A stretch of 64,000 nucleotides of DNA from Adiantum capillus-veneris (lineage: Eukaryota > Streptophyta > Polypodiopsida > Polypodiales > Pteridaceae), in the NCBI GenBank assembly GCA_014529385.2, contig CM043958.1:149674793-149738792 (forward strand). The letters are read 5' to 3'. Positions within the stretch are counted from its first letter, which is position 1. Each line of letters opens with the position of its first letter. Below are positions 62,700 to 64,000 of the stretch, one piece after another. The notes under the pieces are model-generated. The model was not told the DNA's origin and did no database searches. It worked only from the letters and a program-made list of their open reading frames with translations. The position numbers and the translations under genes were made by a program.

Positions 62700-63910
62700 A
62701 ATGGGTAAACAAGAAATACACGTGAAGCAGAGATCCTAGGGATCATGTGGCAGCCTTTGTGCGTGTAATTAGAGCTGAAGAAGTGTTGGACTTTCCTACT
62801 CAATTTGCAGGGTTTGGACTTACCCTAGAAGAGGATGCCGCTACTTGGTTTGACTCTGTGGAGCGTCGAGACTTTGAGTCTATGGAGGAGGTGTTTGACG
62901 AGTTTATTGAGGAATTCTCACAAAGGGGGATAGCTCATAATACAGTCTCACAAATCCATAAATTCAAACAAAAAGAAGGGGAATCTGTGCGAAAGGCAGC
63001 CCTACGACTAAAAAAGATATGTGAAGTTCTGCTATGTGGAAGAATTGCCAACTCACTCCAGACTTATGCTTATATTTATTCAAAGACTAAGGAACGCGGA
63101 TCTCCAAAAGGACTTACATATAAAGAGGATCACAAAGTTAAATGAATTAACTAAGGAGGGTCTTTACCTTGTAGACAATCGTGTGGTCTACAAGGAGGGT
63201 GAATTCAAGGATCTTGATGACGATTCATTCTCACAACAAAGTGGAAGCAAGTCCGCTAAGACAGCACAGAAAGGAGAAGTAGCTGTAAGCCAAGAGCAGC
63301 TTGTGGAGGAAGTGCTAAAAAAAATTAATATGTATGCCAAGCCTCAGGCTAAATAGCCAAAGTGGTGTGCTATTGAACAAAAATTGACAAACCATGTGAC
63401 GGAGGAATGTTATTATAACAAGGGATATGTGAAAGAGCAACTATATGCTCCCCAAGTTCAGGTACCATCTCCTCAACTTCCACTGATGCCTAGGTATCAA
63501 GCAGGCAACCTACCAGGACTTGTAGGTGTAGAAAGACCACAACCAGTATTGGGGCAACAACCACCCCTACCAAGGTTACGACCAATCGGCATAAGATACA
63601 CACCAACAGTCAACGAACCAGAACAGAAGGTGTAGAAAGACCACAACCAGTATTGGGGCAACAACCACCCCTACCAAGGTTACGACCAATCGGCATAAGA
63701 TACACACCAACGGTAAACGAACCAGAACAGAAGGCTTTGGTACCTATGCATGCGTATTACGAAGATTCCAATGGATATGCAGAACATCCAGTCTATTATC
63801 CACCGAAAGAACCCACAACGCCAGAACCTTGGAGCATGATTGGAAGTACAGGACCACCAACAGCTGCACAGGCAGCAGGAGAAGTAAGATACAGCTTGGA
63901 TGAATGAACA
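62700..63910 (+). pseudogene. Gag of the Tat/Athila-like element
   Basis: The frame near 62730-63145 reads DPRDHVAAFVRVIRAEEVLD and AATWFDSVERRDFESMEEVF, a Retrotrans_gag core. After a frameshift it continues (63021-63356) to NELTKEGLYLVDNRVVYKEG and a Cys/His segment (NHVTEECYY) at about 63390. A 104-bp tandem duplication (63525-63628 and 63629-63732) creates a stop at 63635. The frame is open again to 63907. Confidence 0.82.
63525..63732 (+). repeat. 104-bp tandem duplication in gag
   Basis: Two copies beginning GGTGTAGAAAGACCAC, almost identical. The length is not a multiple of three, so the frame shifts at each junction. Confidence 0.93.
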
Positions 63911-64000
63911 CTGTTGTTCATAGCCAACGGAGGCATGAGCGGGTAGAGGCATGCATACCAACAAAGAGGAGCTCAAGGAGCACCTCAACAGCCTAAGGGA

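Larger units (their letters stand above)
58658..64000 (+). mobile_element. Tat/Athila-like Ty3 element, 3' part beyond the window
   Basis: The order is LTR, primer-binding site, a leader of about 2 kb with palindromic repeats, an unusual N-terminal ORF and a Gag. Pol is not reached. The primer-site type and long leader fit the Tat/Athila branch. Confidence 0.75.

Overview
This is nuclear DNA of a land plant. It is dominated by LTR retrotransposons, non-LTR retrotransposons (LINEs) and dinucleotide microsatellites. The only host gene I can support encodes a MurG-type glycosyltransferase, the lipid II-forming step of peptidoglycan synthesis. In plants such genes serve the plastid envelope peptidoglycan system, which is most complete in seed-free plants. 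MurG together with very long, transposon-filled GT-AG introns and abundant (GA)n suggests a fern or another large-genome seed-free plant or gymnosperm. The species cannot be fixed from the window.

The MurG gene is on the + strand and forms the backbone of the window. Exon 1 (12738-13585) covers the N-terminal Rossmann domain and the start of the C-terminal one. It is followed by a 26.3 kb intron, exon 2 (39895-40003), a short intron, exon 3 (40310-40445), an 11.1 kb intron and a last exon (51565-51746). Splice phases agree at all three junctions and the joined reading frame is 424 codons plus a stop. Most elements between 13.6 and 51.5 kb are therefore intronic passengers.

Layout: 1-1003 Ty3 integrase remnant; 1916-3818 old + strand Ty1/copia remnant with 3' LTR; 4422-9596 young minus strand copia element of the same family; 9.9-12.2 kb microsatellites, a fold-back element and a cluster of tRNA-derived SINE-like units; 12.7-13.6 kb MurG exon 1. 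Intron 1 contains a solo LTR (14872-15309), a young chromodomain Ty3 element with perfect 5-bp target duplication (15790-24207), a truncated minus strand Ty3 (24285-27400), a pol-less Ty3 derivative with two LTRs (27566-30963), an LTR split by a hAT-type MITE (31755-32870), a palindromic LTR insertion (33040-33698), further LTRs, a second SINE cluster and a small LTR element that carries a fragment resembling GDP-mannose 4,6-dehydratase (37314-39000). The third intron contains LINE copies, all with their 3' ends toward the left and joined to (GA)n tracts. Downstream of MurG are a rearranged Ty3 element (53161-57600), a DUF4283/CCHC ORF fragment (57600-58504) and the 5' part of a Tat/Athila-like element (58658 to the window end).

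The observations most worth following are the interrupted MurG gene with a duplicated splice donor at exon 3, the LINE family bounded by (GA)n tracts whose 3' end resembles that of the SINE-like units, the gene fragment captured in the small LTR element, the palindromic LTR insertion with a perfect target duplication, and a motif of about 33 bp conserved across otherwise different LTR families.
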